Positions 8,687 to 17,646 are shown, numbered from the stretch's first letter. The stretch is DNA of 64,000 nt from an uncultured Deferribacteres bacterium (GCA_913009825.1 CAJVYQ010000027.1:1-64000), one strand, 5' to 3'. Translations and numbers: made by a program. The notes: generated by a model not told the origin, from the letters alone.

Positions 8687-8742
8687 CGCCCGGTCAACCT
8701 ATTTTGGTTGACCGGCGCCCAGTCAACCGGAATTGGTTGACC
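8663..8742. repeat. Three tandem 22-nt palindromes with exact 29-bp period
   Basis: Six half-sites alternate: AGTCAACC 8663, GGTTGACT 8677, GGTCAACC 8692, GGTTGACC 8706, AGTCAACC 8721, GGTTGACC 8735. Each pair encloses a 6-base loop and pairs are separated by 7-base spacers (GACGCCC, GGCGCCC). The array starts inside the satD 3' end and stops 180 bases before the DUF3307 gene. It may be a set of protein-binding operators or three small RNA hairpins; the remaining bases 8743-8923 hold nothing recognisable. Confidence 0.85.
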
Positions 8743-8923
8743 GGATAAGGGGTTGAATCTATTATAACATGTTGTAATTAAACAAGTAATGCTTATTTAA
8801 TGTGTCTTGTAAAAATGGAAAATGTGGTAGCTGTTCAGGTGTTTGGTAAAATACTTCCGCTCCAATAAATAATCAAAAGAAAGCATCTAAAACAGCACAG
8901 AAAACGGGGAGTTAAATAGCCTG

Positions 8924-9730
8924 ATGTTGATAAAATCAATGATTCTTTTGGTTTTTGCTCACACGCTTGCAGATTATGTGTTCCAGTGGCCGGCGTTGGT
9001 GGAAAGGAAAAGGAGTGAGGACTTAAGAGCGTATTTTTTTCATGTGCTTGTGTTTTTTGTTTTTGCCGGTTTATTTACTTTTGCCTGGTTGGACTGGCGA
9101 TGGACTGTGGTTATAGCCGTATTAACCATTGTGCATGGGATTCAGGATTGGGTGAAAATTTTTTGGCAAAAAAAGAAACCTGCTATAGGTTTCTGGTTAG
9201 AAAGCGGTGATCTTGTGCTGCATTTAAGTATGATTGTCGGGGCGGTAATCCTGTTTGCTTCGTTTATACCCGAGGTTAATAAATCCTCCATTTTAAAAAC
9301 GATTTATGCACAAAATATATTTTTAGAAATTGCTTTGTACGGTTCGGCTTTTGCATTTATTATTCGCGGCGGTACGGCGTTGGTAAGATCGTTGCTGGAT
9401 CAGATTGGTAAAATGCCGCCGAAACAATCGCATCTTATCGGTTTTCTATCCGATTCCGAAGCGGAAGAAAGTACGAATGGGGGGGGGAAAGAATATAATG
9501 TTGGACGTGTTATCGGGAATTTGGAAAGGGCACTTTTGCTGATTTTTACAATTGCCGGTAATTATGCGGCCATCGGTTTCGTAATTGCCGCAAAATCGGT
9601 GGCCAGGTTTAAGGATCTGGAAGATCACAATTTTGCGGAATATTACCTGGTGGGTACATTGATAAGTACCTTTATTGCCATCATCACCGGATTGGTTGTT
9701 TTGAATGTGGAAAAACTCCTTAATTTGTAA
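8924..9730 (+). CDS. DUF3307 family integral membrane protein
   Basis: Membrane protein of about 268 residues with at least six hydrophobic segments. The N-terminal FAHTLADYVFQWPALVERK and HGIQDWVKIFW stretches match the DUF3307 pattern (conserved His/Asp/Gln in membrane helices). Function is unknown in the family; its recurrent neighbour is SatD, present here just upstream. A run of nine G residues (9479-9487) sits inside the coding region at the Asn-Gly-Gly-Gly-Lys stretch near residue 186, an unusual tract for this genome. GGGGAG at 8906-8911 is the likely ribosome site although the spacing is long. Confidence 0.75.
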   Translation: MLIKSMILLVFAHTLADYVFQWPALVERKRSEDLRAYFFHVLVFFVFAGLFTFAWLDWRWTVVIAVLTIVHGIQDWVKIFWQKKKPAIGFWLESGDLVLHLSMIVGAVILFASFIPEVNKSSILKTIYAQNIFLEIALYGSAFAFIIRGGTALVRSLLDQIGKMPPKQSHLIGFLSDSEAEESTNGGGKEYNVGRVIGNLERALLLIFTIAGNYAAIGFVIAAKSVARFKDLEDHNFAEYYLVGTLISTFIAIITGLVVLNVEKLLNL

Positions 9731-9833
9731 TTGGTTAGTGGCGCAATATTTTAACAGGTTGAACAGATTTATCAGGGCGAAACAGATACGGTGTTGCATG
9801 TTATTTTTGGTTGTTGGTTTTTGAAGGTATGGT

Positions 9834-10583
9834 TTGGAATATACACACTTCCTGCTGCTCTTTGGCGTCGGCACAGTAGCCGGGTTTATTAATGTAATGG
9901 CCGGCGGCGGGTCGTCCATCACGCTGCCGGCCTTGATTTTTCTGGGTTTGGATGGTGCCCTGGCCAACGGTACTAACCGGATCGCCATTTTCATTCAGAA
10001 TATTTTTGCGATCTCCTCATTTCGGCAAAAAAAGGTTCATCAATTTAAAAACAGTTTTTTGTTAGCATTATGGACACTACCGGGTGCTGTGGTCGGCGCT
10101 CTGGTAGCAGTCAGAATCAGTGATGAATGGTTCCGGGATATTCTGGCTGTGGTGATGCTGGGTATTGTGGTCTCCATGTTTTTTACGCCGGCCGGAAAAA
10201 GTGGCAGGCAAAATGTTGTTTTACAGAAAAAACCGTTTTTAATCTATCCGGTCTTGCTGGCCATTGGATTTTATGGCGGGTTCTTGCAGGTGGGTGTGGG
10301 ATTTCTCTTTATGGCTTCGTTCTATCACATCCTTAAATTGAACCTGGTTCATGTGAATATGCACAAAGTATTTATCATCTTTATGTACACCATTCCGGCG
10401 CTGGCGATTTTTATTTATTCGGGAAATGTAAATTGGGGGTTTGGACTGAGTCTTGCCGCCGGCAATGCGTTTGGCGGATGGTGGTCAGCTCAATTAGCCG
10501 TTAAAAAAGGCGACAGGTTCATTCGCATCATTTTGGCTGTTGCCATTCTGATCATGGCGTTAAAACTGTTCCAACTGTTTTAA
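9834..10583 (+). CDS. TauE/SafE-family membrane exporter
   Basis: A 249-residue integral membrane protein of the TauE/SafE (DUF81) family, generally linked to export of sulfite, sulfoacetate or other organic anions; the substrate here is unknown. The N-terminal GTVAGFINVMAGGGSSITLPAL and the second-half repeat AIGFYGGFLQVGVGFLFMASF are the two inverted family motifs. TTG at 9834 is chosen as start because GAAGG lies 6 bases upstream and the nearby ATG (9829) is out of frame. It is followed after 32 bases by a HAD protein gene. Confidence 0.82.
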   Translation: MEYTHFLLLFGVGTVAGFINVMAGGGSSITLPALIFLGLDGALANGTNRIAIFIQNIFAISSFRQKKVHQFKNSFLLALWTLPGAVVGALVAVRISDEWFRDILAVVMLGIVVSMFFTPAGKSGRQNVVLQKKPFLIYPVLLAIGFYGGFLQVGVGFLFMASFYHILKLNLVHVNMHKVFIIFMYTIPALAIFIYSGNVNWGFGLSLAAGNAFGGWWSAQLAVKKGDRFIRIILAVAILIMALKLFQLF

Positions 10584-10615
10584 AGCAAATATTTTACATT
10601 CGAAGGGAAGAATCA

Positions 10616-11086
10616 ATGATTGAAATGGATATTCCGGGTTACAAAAAAATTAGTCTGAAAAATTTAGTGCTGGATCATAACGGCACATTGGCCTGTGACG
10701 GTATTCTTTTGGACGGCGTAAAACAAAAACTTATCGAGTTGTCGGAACAATTGACCATCCATGTATTGACAGCGGATACTTTTGGCAACGTGCAGCGGCA
10801 ATTGCAGTATATTCCCTGCAAACTGTCCATATTACCGGTTGCACAACAGGACTTGGCTAAAATGAATTATGTGCAGGAATTGGGTGCGGAGGGCTGTGTC
10901 TGCATCGGCAATGGCAGGAATGATCGCAGGATGTTGCAGGCGGCGGAACTGGGAATTGTCGTGATCCAGGAGGAAGGCGCAGCTTCCGTAACCGTTCAAT
11001 CTGCCGATGTTGTGTGCCGGGATATTTATTCCGCTTTCGATCTGCTCACCAATCCGCTGCGGTTAAAAGCAACGCTGCGCGCCTGA
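10616..11086 (+). CDS. Soluble P-type-ATPase-like HAD family protein
   Basis: Small 156-residue HAD fold protein resembling the soluble 'P-type ATPase' group (COG4087 type). Motif I is LVLDHNGTLACDG with the nucleophile Asp; the threonine of motif II lies in VLTADTFGNV; and the C-terminal metal site is CIGNGRNDRRMLQAAELGI. No membrane segments are present, so it is a stand-alone phosphatase-like domain. Substrate unknown. A GAAGGGAAG ribosome site precedes ATG 10616. It lies in a short cluster with the TauE-like exporter and the GIY-YIG protein. Confidence 0.8.
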   Translation: MIEMDIPGYKKISLKNLVLDHNGTLACDGILLDGVKQKLIELSEQLTIHVLTADTFGNVQRQLQYIPCKLSILPVAQQDLAKMNYVQELGAEGCVCIGNGRNDRRMLQAAELGIVVIQEEGAASVTVQSADVVCRDIYSAFDLLTNPLRLKATLRA

Positions 11087-11097
11087 TTTTTAGAAAC

Positions 11098-11463
11098 ATG
11101 AATTCTCCTCTCCAAACTTATCAGCTTTTCATCCTGGTTGAAAAAGAGATGCGGCTTCAAATCGGGAAATTGGGTGTTTTTACATTTCCCGCCGGGCATT
11201 ACGTTTATACAGGCAGCGCCAAAAGAAATATGGCTGCAAGAATAAAACGTCATTATTCCGTTCAGAAAAAGATAAAATGGCACATCGATTATCTCTTAGC
11301 CGCCGCAGGTGTCGGCATTGTACGTGTGGAAAAATTCAGTGAAGGGGAATGCCGGATCAATCAGAAAACAGACGGAATCATTCCGGCGCCGGGATTTGGC
11401 GCATCCGACTGCCGGGAGGGTTGCATCAGTCATCTTAAATATGTGGGAACGGATGCTTTTTAA
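11098..11463 (+). CDS. GIY-YIG nuclease-like protein, DUF123 type
   Basis: The 121-residue product has the GIY-YIG-like motif GHYVYTGSAKRNM (about residue 35), the RIKRHY helix, WHIDYLL, and the C-terminal GFGASDC..GCISHL cysteine/histidine cluster typical of the DUF123 branch. This branch is often fused or adjacent to endonuclease III in other organisms; a DNA-processing role is inferred. ATG 11098 is preferred: the 28 upstream codons in the same frame overlap the previous gene and are not conserved-looking. The 3' end overlaps the next start by 11 bases. Confidence 0.75.
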   Translation: MNSPLQTYQLFILVEKEMRLQIGKLGVFTFPAGHYVYTGSAKRNMAARIKRHYSVQKKIKWHIDYLLAAAGVGIVRVEKFSEGECRINQKTDGIIPAPGFGASDCREGCISHLKYVGTDAF

Positions 11464-12202
11464 AGATCACTTCTCTCCTCAAGCCGCCGGGTACGCAAAA
11501 TACAGGCCTGTTTATCCGGCCGAATTGTTTGCCTTTTTGGCGAATCTGCGGGATGAAAAAGAAGTTGCCTGGGATTGCGGTGCCGGCAATGGACAGGCAG
11601 CGATCGGATTGGCGCCGTATTTTAAAATTGTGATTGCAAGCGATGCAAGCAGAAATCAGGTAGTTCGAGCGATTCGGCACAAAAAAGTTCACTTTTGTCT
11701 GATGCCGGGCGAAAATGCGGCGATTCATTCCCGGCAAGTCGATCTGTTGGTTGTGTCACAGGCGGTTCACTGGTTTCAATTTGCCCAATTCTACTCAGAA
11801 GCAAAACGTGTTCTGAAATCGAACGGAATTATTGCGATTTGGAGTTACGGGTTGCCTCGCACCAATGGAAAAATGAACCCGGTAGTCGACCATCTGTATT
11901 CCGAAATATTAGGAACTTACTGGCCGCCGGAACGAAAATTTATCGATTTACAGTACAAAACTATTCCGTTCCCGTTCATAGAGGTTCAGGCTTCTCAAAT
12001 AGAGATGCAGACGATCTGGAATTTCAGTCATTTCATTGGTTATCTGAATACATGGTCGGCCGTGCAAAATTTTAAAATGAAGCATAAAATAAATCCGGTT
12101 GATCGGATTAAAAAGGAATTAAACGAATCCTGGGGAGCTGAAAATGAAGAAAATATTTTGCATTGGCCGCTGTATTTACGGATCGGGAAAAAAACAGGAT
12201 AA
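11453..12202 (+). CDS. Class I SAM-dependent methyltransferase
   Basis: About 249 residues with an N-terminal FSPQAAGYAKYRPVYPAELF segment typical of small-molecule methyltransferases, and the SAM-binding loop WDCGAGNGQAAIGLAPYF near residue 40. The post-I acidic residue is in IVIASDAS, followed by the VDLLVVSQAVHWF motif. Substrate unknown. The frame is open upstream to 11309, but homology starts only near MLFKDHFSPQ. ATG 11453 or the in-frame ATG 11441 are both possible. Overlap with the DUF123 gene indicates translational coupling. Its stop is 10 bases before the promoter of the ilv leader. Confidence 0.8.
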   Translation: MLFKDHFSPQAAGYAKYRPVYPAELFAFLANLRDEKEVAWDCGAGNGQAAIGLAPYFKIVIASDASRNQVVRAIRHKKVHFCLMPGENAAIHSRQVDLLVVSQAVHWFQFAQFYSEAKRVLKSNGIIAIWSYGLPRTNGKMNPVVDHLYSEILGTYWPPERKFIDLQYKTIPFPFIEVQASQIEMQTIWNFSHFIGYLNTWSAVQNFKMKHKINPVDRIKKELNESWGAENEENILHWPLYLRIGKKTG

Positions 12203-12211
12203 TTATTTCTC

Positions 12212-12240
12212 TTGACATTGACGATATTATTTATTAAAAT
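12212..12240 (+). promoter_or_regulatory. Strong sigma-70-type promoter of the ilv-leu operon
   Basis: TTGACA (12212-12217) is followed after exactly 17 bases by TAAAAT (12235-12240). Transcription would begin near 12247, giving about 40 bases of 5' untranslated RNA before the leader peptide ATG at 12289. Confidence 0.7.
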
Positions 12241-12288
12241 GAACGCCAATATTTTGAAACCGGGTGTTATTAATAAATAGAAGAACGG

Positions 12289-12456
12289 ATGCAAACAAAC
12301 TCATCTACAATCTCAAACTTCTTTTTGAGTATTTCCCCGATACTCAATGCAGGTGAGCTGCGTCTGAACATTTTGTCAATTTTGATCCGCGGTTTAATTT
12401 TATTACTCCTCCTTATTTTATTGTTGGGAATTATTTCCGGGTTAATTATACGCTAA
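12289..12456 (+). CDS. Leu/Ile-rich leader peptide of the ilv-leu operon
   Basis: A 55-codon frame between a strong promoter and ilvD. The last 28 codons contain 12 Leu and 9 Ile codons, including the run LILLLLLILLLGII, and no Val. This composition directly upstream of ilvDBNC-leuACDB matches leader peptides that sense charged tRNA for the pathway end products. AGAACGG just upstream is a modest ribosome site. Inference: ribosome stalling in the Leu/Ile run when either amino acid is scarce changes the fold of the following RNA. Alternative: a small hydrophobic membrane peptide, which the RNA structure that follows makes less likely. Confidence 0.75.
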   Translation: MQTNSSTISNFFLSISPILNAGELRLNILSILIRGLILLLLLILLLGIISGLIIR

Positions 12457-12460
12457 CAAC

Positions 12461-12573
12461 CCCGGAGGTTTTTCCTACAACACAAATCACACATCTTTAG
12501 CAACCCAATCTTCAAAAAAACTTCAACGTAGGAAAGACCTCCGGGAGAGAACCGTTTATTTTTAGAGGTCTGT
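12461..12573 (+). promoter_or_regulatory. Mutually exclusive RNA stems controlling the ilvD ribosome site
   Basis: Stem A pairs 12461-12478 with 12528-12545 over 18 bp (one G-U), starting 4 bases after the leader stop codon. Stem B pairs AGACCTC 12535-12541 with GAGGTCT 12565-12571; the latter contains the ilvD ribosome site (GAGG, 12565-12568). The two stems share 12535-12541, so they cannot coexist. No strong U-run follows stem A (only TTTATTTTT at 12555-12563). Read literally this is translational attenuation: stem A frees, and stem B blocks, the ilvD start. A transcription-termination role is less well supported. Confidence 0.6.
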
Positions 12574-14253
12574 ATGAGAAGCGACAGCATTAAAAAAGGT
12601 TTTGAACGCGCGCCGCACCGCAGTTTACTGAAGGCTTGCGGTGTGACCGGCAGTGATTTTGCCAAACCCTTCATTGGTATCTGTAATTCTTTTATCGAAA
12701 TTATTCCGGGGCATGTTCATCTGCAGGAATTCGGCAGGATTGTAAAGGAAGAAGTCCAAAAAGCAGGCGGCGTTCCTTTCGAATTTAATACAATCGGCGT
12801 CGACGACGGTATTGCCATGGGCCATGCGGGAATGAAATACTCCCTGCCAAGCCGCGAGCTCATCGCCGATTCGGTGGAAACCGTTGCCCAGGCTCACCAA
12901 TTAGACGGCCTGATCTGCATGCCCAATTGTGATAAAATTGTGCCCGGCATGATTATGGGAGCGCTGCGCGTGAACATCCCCACTATTTTCATCAGCGGCG
13001 GCGCCATGGCGGCCGGAAAAACACCCGGCGGCAAAATAGTCGATCTGATTTCGGTTTTTGAAGGCGTCGGAGAATACAAAATCGGTAAAATTGATGCCGC
13101 CGAACTGAAAGAACTGGAAGATTACGGTTGTCCCACGTACGGTTCCTGTTCCGGTATGTTCACCGCAAATTCCATGAATTGTCTCCTGGAAGCGCTGGGA
13201 CTGGCGTTACCCGGAAACGGCACCGTTCTGGCAATTTCAGAAAAGCGGAAGGAATTACTCCGGCAGGCGGCGGTTCAGATTATGAAACTTATCGAAGTTG
13301 ACTTGAAACCCCGGGATATTGTTACACCGGAAGCAATCGATAATGCTTTTGTCCTGGATATGGCTATGGGCGGATCGACCAATACGGTACTGCACACGCT
13401 GGCCATCGCCCATGAAGCGGGGATCGACTATCCCATGTCACGGATCAACGAAATTGCCGGGAGAGTACCCCATCTTTGTAAAGTGTCTCCATCGTCTCAT
13501 TGGCACATTGAAGATGTGGACCGGGCCGGCGGTATTTCTGCGATTCTGAAAGAAGCAGGCAAAAAACAGGGCGTTCTGAATAAGGACCAGAAATCCGTTA
13601 CTTTGCAAACGATTGAACAAAATATCGCCGACGCTGAAATTAAGGACGAGGAGGTGATCAGAAAGATAGAAGATCCGTACGATGAAAAGGGAGGACTGGC
13701 AATTCTGTTCGGCAACCTGGCCCCCGACGGGGCGGTTGTGAAAACCGGTGCGGTTGAGAAAAAGATGCTGCGACACCGGGGCCCGGCCGTTATTTTCGAT
13801 TCTCAGGAATTGGCGGTAGACGGTATTCTGAACGGAAAAGTGAAAGCGGGCGATGTGGTTGTCATTCGCTATGAGGGGCCAAAAGGCGGTCCGGGTATGC
13901 AGGAGATGCTGGCGCCGACGGCAAATATTATGGGCATGGGATTAGGCGACAAGGTTGCTTTGATCACGGACGGGCGATTTTCCGGCGGCACCCGCGGCGC
14001 CTGTATCGGCCATGTTTCGCCGGAAGCGGCGGCGGGAGGCCCCATCGGCCTGCTGCAAAACGGTGATATGATTTCCATCGATATTCCCGGGAATAAATTG
14101 CATGTGGAACGATCGGATGCTGAGTTGGAGAAAAGAAGAGCGGACTGGCAGCAGCCGAAATTTTCAATGGATTCCGCCTGGTTAAAACGATATGCGGCTT
14201 TGGTAACTTCCGCAAATACAGGTGCAGTTTTAAGAACCGGTTTCGATCAGTAA
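12574..14253 (+). CDS. ilvD: Dihydroxy-acid dehydratase
   Basis: Iron-sulfur enzyme that dehydrates 2,3-dihydroxy-isovalerate and 2,3-dihydroxy-3-methylvalerate, the third step of Val and Ile synthesis. The 559-residue protein shows the cluster cysteines in [13 protein letters not shown] and [15 protein letters not shown], and the ALPGNGT segment. Its ribosome site GAGG at 12565-12568 can be hidden in a hairpin with upstream RNA (see leader region). First structural gene of the eight-gene branched-chain operon; ilvB follows after 19 bases. Confidence 0.96.
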   Translation: MRSDSIKKGFERAPHRSLLKACGVTGSDFAKPFIGICNSFIEIIPGHVHLQEFGRIVKEEVQKAGGVPFEFNTIGVDDGIAMGHAGMKYSLPSRELIADSVETVAQAHQLDGLICMPNCDKIVPGMIMGALRVNIPTIFISGGAMAAGKTPGGKIVDLISVFEGVGEYKIGKIDAAELKELEDYGCPTYGSCSGMFTANSMNCLLEALGLALPGNGTVLAISEKRKELLRQAAVQIMKLIEVDLKPRDIVTPEAIDNAFVLDMAMGGSTNTVLHTLAIAHEAGIDYPMSRINEIAGRVPHLCKVSPSSHWHIEDVDRAGGISAILKEAGKKQGVLNKDQKSVTLQTIEQNIADAEIKDEEVIRKIEDPYDEKGGLAILFGNLAPDGAVVKTGAVEKKMLRHRGPAVIFDSQELAVDGILNGKVKAGDVVVIRYEGPKGGPGMQEMLAPTANIMGMGLGDKVALITDGRFSGGTRGACIGHVSPEAAAGGPIGLLQNGDMISIDIPGNKLHVERSDAELEKRRADWQQPKFSMDSAWLKRYAALVTSANTGAVLRTGFDQ

Positions 14254-14272
14254 ATCCGGAAAGGAGTGAGCG

Positions 14273-16042
14273 ATGGAGCGAGCTATAGTTAATAAAGCTG
14301 AAAATCCCGATGAAAAACCAAATTCCACCGAGACCGGCTTCCCGGTTCAACCGGAAAATGAAAAAATGTCCGGCGGGGAAATTTTAATTTGCGCTCTGCT
14401 GGATGAAGGTGTGGACACAATTTTCGGTTTTCCCGGTGGCGTTTTGCTGCACATTTATGATGTCATTTACCACAAACCGGAGTTGAGACATATTCTGATC
14501 AAACATGAACAGGGCGGCACCCACGCTGCCGACGGTTACGCCAGAGCCACCGGAAAAGCCGGCGTTGTTCTGGTTACATCCGGTCCGGGTGCGACAAACA
14601 CGGTTACCGGGATTGCCACCGCATTCATGGATTCCATTCCTTTGATTATACTTACGGGGCAGGTCCCTTTCGCTATGATGGGCAACGATGCTTTTCAGGA
14701 AGCGGATATCATCGGCGTGACCCGTCCGATCACCAAACACAGTTATCTGGTGAGGGATGTAAACGAATTGGGTCGTGTGGTTCAGGAAGCTTTTCATATC
14801 GCTACTACCGGCAAACCAGGGCCGGTATTGATCGATCTTCCCAAGGATATGGTTGCGCAAAAAGGGTATTACAATCGTTTGAAAAAAATGAAAATCAGGG
14901 GTTACAATCCGGTGAAAAACGGTCATTTCCACCAGATTGTGAAAGCGGCAGATGCGATTAACAAGGCGAAAAAACCGGTGTTTTATGTAGGCGGCGGTGT
15001 GAATTTTGGCAACGCATCCGCGGAATTGACTGAATTGGTGGAGAAGAGCAACATCCCGGTGACCACCACTCTCATGGGTCTGGGCGCTGTGCGTAGTGAT
15101 CATCCGCTGAATTTGGGTATGTTGGGCATGCACGGTACCTGGGCGGCAAACATGGCGGTGAGTGAGTGCGATCTGCTCATTGCCGTCGGTTCCCGTTTTG
15201 ACGACCGGGTTACGGGCAGGCTGAACGGTTTTTCGGTGAAATCAAAAAAAATTCATATCGATATCGATCCCGCCAGCATTTCAAAAAATGTTACGGTTGA
15301 CATACCGATTGTGGGAGATGTGAAAAATGTGCTGCCTAAATTGACCGAACTGGTTGAAAGGCCGGATATCTCCGCATGGCTGCAAAAGCTGGATAGCTGG
15401 AAAGAAGCACATCCGTTGAAATATGCCCATCGCGATGATACGATTATGCCACAGTATGTAATTGAGAAAATCTCGGAAATTACTAATGGCGACGCGATTG
15501 TTGTCACGGATGTGGGACAGCATCAGATGTGGACGGCGCAGTTTTATAAATTCAACCGGCCCCGTTCCCTGCTTTCTTCCGGCGGACTGGGGACAATGGG
15601 ATACGGATTTCCGGCCGCGGTTGGCGCCGCAGTGGGCAGACCTGACCGTAAGGTTTTTTGTATTGCCGGTGATGGCGGTTTTCAAATGACCTCCATGGAA
15701 TTGGCCACGGCTGTGAAATACAAAATTCCGGTAAAGCTGGCCATCATTAACAATTCTTTTCTGGGTATGGTCAGGCAATGGCAGCAACTATTTTTTGATA
15801 AAAGATATTCTCACACCTATTTGAAAGACAGCAACCCCGATTTTGTGAAACTTGCGGAAAGTTACGGTGCTACCGCTTTTCGTATTCAACGTCCCAGGGA
15901 GGTTGTCCCCACTCTGCAAAAAGCGATGGAGATAAAAAACGGACCGGTAGTGATGGATTTTATTGTGGCTAAAGAAGCAAATGTTTTCCCAATGGTTCCC
16001 GCCGGCGCCGCTTTGTATGAAATGATCGAAGATGAAAATTGA
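14273..16042 (+). CDS. ilvB: Acetolactate synthase, catalytic (large) subunit
   Basis: Thiamine-diphosphate and FAD enzyme making 2-acetolactate or 2-aceto-2-hydroxybutyrate. Residues 1-35 are a short non-conserved extension; the catalytic glutamate lies in LIKHEQGGTHAADGYARATG, and the thiamine motif GDGGFQMTSMELATAVK...NNSFLGMVRQWQ near residue 465-505. Length 589 is normal. AAGGAG lies before ATG 14273. The regulatory subunit gene ilvN follows directly, so feedback inhibition by valine is expected from the family. Confidence 0.96.
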   Translation: MERAIVNKAENPDEKPNSTETGFPVQPENEKMSGGEILICALLDEGVDTIFGFPGGVLLHIYDVIYHKPELRHILIKHEQGGTHAADGYARATGKAGVVLVTSGPGATNTVTGIATAFMDSIPLIILTGQVPFAMMGNDAFQEADIIGVTRPITKHSYLVRDVNELGRVVQEAFHIATTGKPGPVLIDLPKDMVAQKGYYNRLKKMKIRGYNPVKNGHFHQIVKAADAINKAKKPVFYVGGGVNFGNASAELTELVEKSNIPVTTTLMGLGAVRSDHPLNLGMLGMHGTWAANMAVSECDLLIAVGSRFDDRVTGRLNGFSVKSKKIHIDIDPASISKNVTVDIPIVGDVKNVLPKLTELVERPDISAWLQKLDSWKEAHPLKYAHRDDTIMPQYVIEKISEITNGDAIVVTDVGQHQMWTAQFYKFNRPRSLLSSGGLGTMGYGFPAAVGAAVGRPDRKVFCIAGDGGFQMTSMELATAVKYKIPVKLAIINNSFLGMVRQWQQLFFDKRYSHTYLKDSNPDFVKLAESYGATAFRIQRPREVVPTLQKAMEIKNGPVVMDFIVAKEANVFPMVPAGAALYEMIEDEN

Positions 16043-16057
16043 TTTTGGGAGAATCGA

Positions 16058-16546
16058 ATGAAACACACTATTTCCGTAACTTTTGAACACAGTTTTAACA
16101 CCCTTTCCCGGATTGCCGGTTTGTTCAGCGGCAGGGGATTTAATATCGACAGTATCAGCTTGGGCACCGCTGAAAAAGAGGGCCTCGCGCGCATGACGCT
16201 GACAACCCGGGGAGATGAGCGGATTATCGAGCAGATTACCAAACAATTGAATAAACTGATCAACATAATCAAAGTAGTGGATTTAACATTCGAACCGTTT
16301 GTAGAGCGTGAATTAGCCCTGATTAAAGTTTCTGCGTCGCCGTCTGTGCGCATGGAAATTATGCAGATTGTCTCCATCTTCCGGGCGAAAATTATCGATA
16401 TCAGCCCCAAAAGTTTAACCATTGAGCTGACCGGCAGCGCGGATAAGGTAAATGCTTCCATCAGCATGCTGAAACCGTTTGGTATTATTGAAACGGCACG
16501 TACCGGTTCTGTGGCCTTGCGCAGAGAATTTCAGGGAAAAACTTAA
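16058..16546 (+). CDS. ilvN: Acetolactate synthase, regulatory (small) subunit
   Basis: The 162-residue partner of IlvB. The N-terminal ACT domain is clear (HTISVTFEHSFNTLSRIAGLFSGRGFNIDS), followed by the C-terminal regulatory domain (ALIKVSASPSVRMEIMQIVSIFRAKIIDIS). It stimulates the catalytic subunit and confers end-product inhibition in the family. A GGGAGAA ribosome site precedes ATG 16058, 15 bases after ilvB. Confidence 0.95.
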   Translation: MKHTISVTFEHSFNTLSRIAGLFSGRGFNIDSISLGTAEKEGLARMTLTTRGDERIIEQITKQLNKLINIIKVVDLTFEPFVERELALIKVSASPSVRMEIMQIVSIFRAKIIDISPKSLTIELTGSADKVNASISMLKPFGIIETARTGSVALRREFQGKT

Positions 16547-16553
16547 AATAAAC

Positions 16554-16586
16554 AAACCTTCCAGGTTTTTAAAACCTGGAAGGTTT
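16554..16586. repeat. Palindrome between ilvN and ilvC
   Basis: AAACCTTCCAGGTTTT and its inverted copy AAAACCTGGAAGGTTT form a nearly perfect hairpin 8 bases after the ilvN stop, with partial further copies of GGAAGGTTT / GGAAAGTTT downstream (16597-16625). It could reduce readthrough or stabilise the upstream messenger. It could equally be a dispersed palindromic repeat. No U-run beyond TTT. Confidence 0.6.
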
Positions 16587-16656
16587 ATACCGAGTTGGAA
16601 GGTTTGTGCCGGGCTGGAAAGTTTTACTTAATTCAGAATATGAAAGGAAATGAAGT

Positions 16657-17646
16657 ATGAAACTCTATTATGACAAAGATGCAGATTTAAACTTGCTTGC
16701 CCAAAAAACGGTGGCCGTTTTGGGATACGGCAGCCAGGGACATGCCCACGCGCTCAATCTTAAAGAGAACGGCGTAGATGTTGTGGTTGGTTTGCGCAAG
16801 GAAAGTTCTTCGTGGGAAAAAGTGGAGAAAGCCGGGTTAAAAGTGATGACAACGGCCGAAGCTGCCGTCGCGGGGCAGATTATTATGATGTTACTGCCCG
16901 ACCAAAGTCAGGTTGCGGCCTATGAAAAAGATGTTGTTTCTCATCTGAAACCGGGGAAAGCGTTGGTTTTCGCGCACGGATTCAATATCCACTTTAATCA
17001 GATTGTCCCTCCGGAAGATGTGGATGTTTTTATGATTGCTCCCAAAGGTCCCGGCCATTTGGTGAGAAGAGTATTTACCGAGGGTGGCGGTGTTCCCTGC
17101 CTGATTGCCGTCCATCAGAATGCCACCGGAAAGGCTAAAGAAATAGCGTTGGCTTATGCAAAAGGGATCGGCGGGACCAGAGCGGGCGTCATCGAAACGA
17201 CCTTTGAAGAAGAAACCGAGACGGATCTGTTCGGAGAACAGGCTGTTCTCTGCGGCGGTGTTTCCGAATTGATCAAAGCGGGATTCGGGACTTTGGTTGA
17301 AGCAGGATATCAACCGGAAATTGCCTATTTTGAATGTTTACATGAACTCAAATTAATTGTCGATCTGTTCTACGAAGGTGGTTTGGCCGGCATGTACTAT
17401 TCGGTTAGTGATACGGCTGAATACGGCGGCATGACACGCGGCCCCAAAGTGGTGAATAAAGAAACAAAACAGCGGATGAAAGAACTTTTAGCGGATATCC
17501 AAAGCGGTGACTTTGCCAAAGACTGGATTTTGGAAAATCAGGCAGGTCGCCCGGTGCTGAATGCCAGCCGCAGGCAGCATGAAGAACTACAATTGGAAAA
17601 AGTGGGTAAACAGCTTCGGGAGATGATGAGCTGGATTAAAAAGTGA
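16657..17646 (+). CDS. ilvC: Ketol-acid reductoisomerase, class I
   Basis: NAD(P)H-dependent isomeroreductase, second step of Val/Ile synthesis. The 329-residue length is that of the short class I enzyme. The Rossmann loop is [19 protein letters not shown], and the cofactor loop GLRKESSSW has the Arg and Ser residues usually associated with NADPH. The catalytic HGF.IH motif and metal glutamates ([18 protein letters not shown], and [12 protein letters not shown]) are present. AAGGAAATGAAG precedes the ATG. Confidence 0.96.
   Translation: MKLYYDKDADLNLLAQKTVAVLGYGSQGHAHALNLKENGVDVVVGLRKESSSWEKVEKAGLKVMTTAEAAVAGQIIMMLLPDQSQVAAYEKDVVSHLKPGKALVFAHGFNIHFNQIVPPEDVDVFMIAPKGPGHLVRRVFTEGGGVPCLIAVHQNATGKAKEIALAYAKGIGGTRAGVIETTFEEETETDLFGEQAVLCGGVSELIKAGFGTLVEAGYQPEIAYFECLHELKLIVDLFYEGGLAGMYYSVSDTAEYGGMTRGPKVVNKETKQRMKELLADIQSGDFAKDWILENQAGRPVLNASRRQHEELQLEKVGKQLREMMSWIKK

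Noticed and set aside
8663-8742. Possible CRISPR mini-array because of three regular repeats
   Set aside because: The 7-base spacers are almost identical and far too short, and no cas gene is near. A palindrome array explains it better.
12528-12563. Intrinsic terminator before ilvD
   Set aside because: The strong stem ends at 12545 and is not followed directly by a U-run; TTTATTTTT comes ten bases later after only a weak three-base-pair hairpin. Kept as a minor alternative.
12457-12573. T-box riboswitch upstream of ilvD
   Set aside because: No T-box consensus (AGGGTGGNACCGCG) or specifier-loop arrangement is present; a translated Leu/Ile-rich leader with paired stems fits better.
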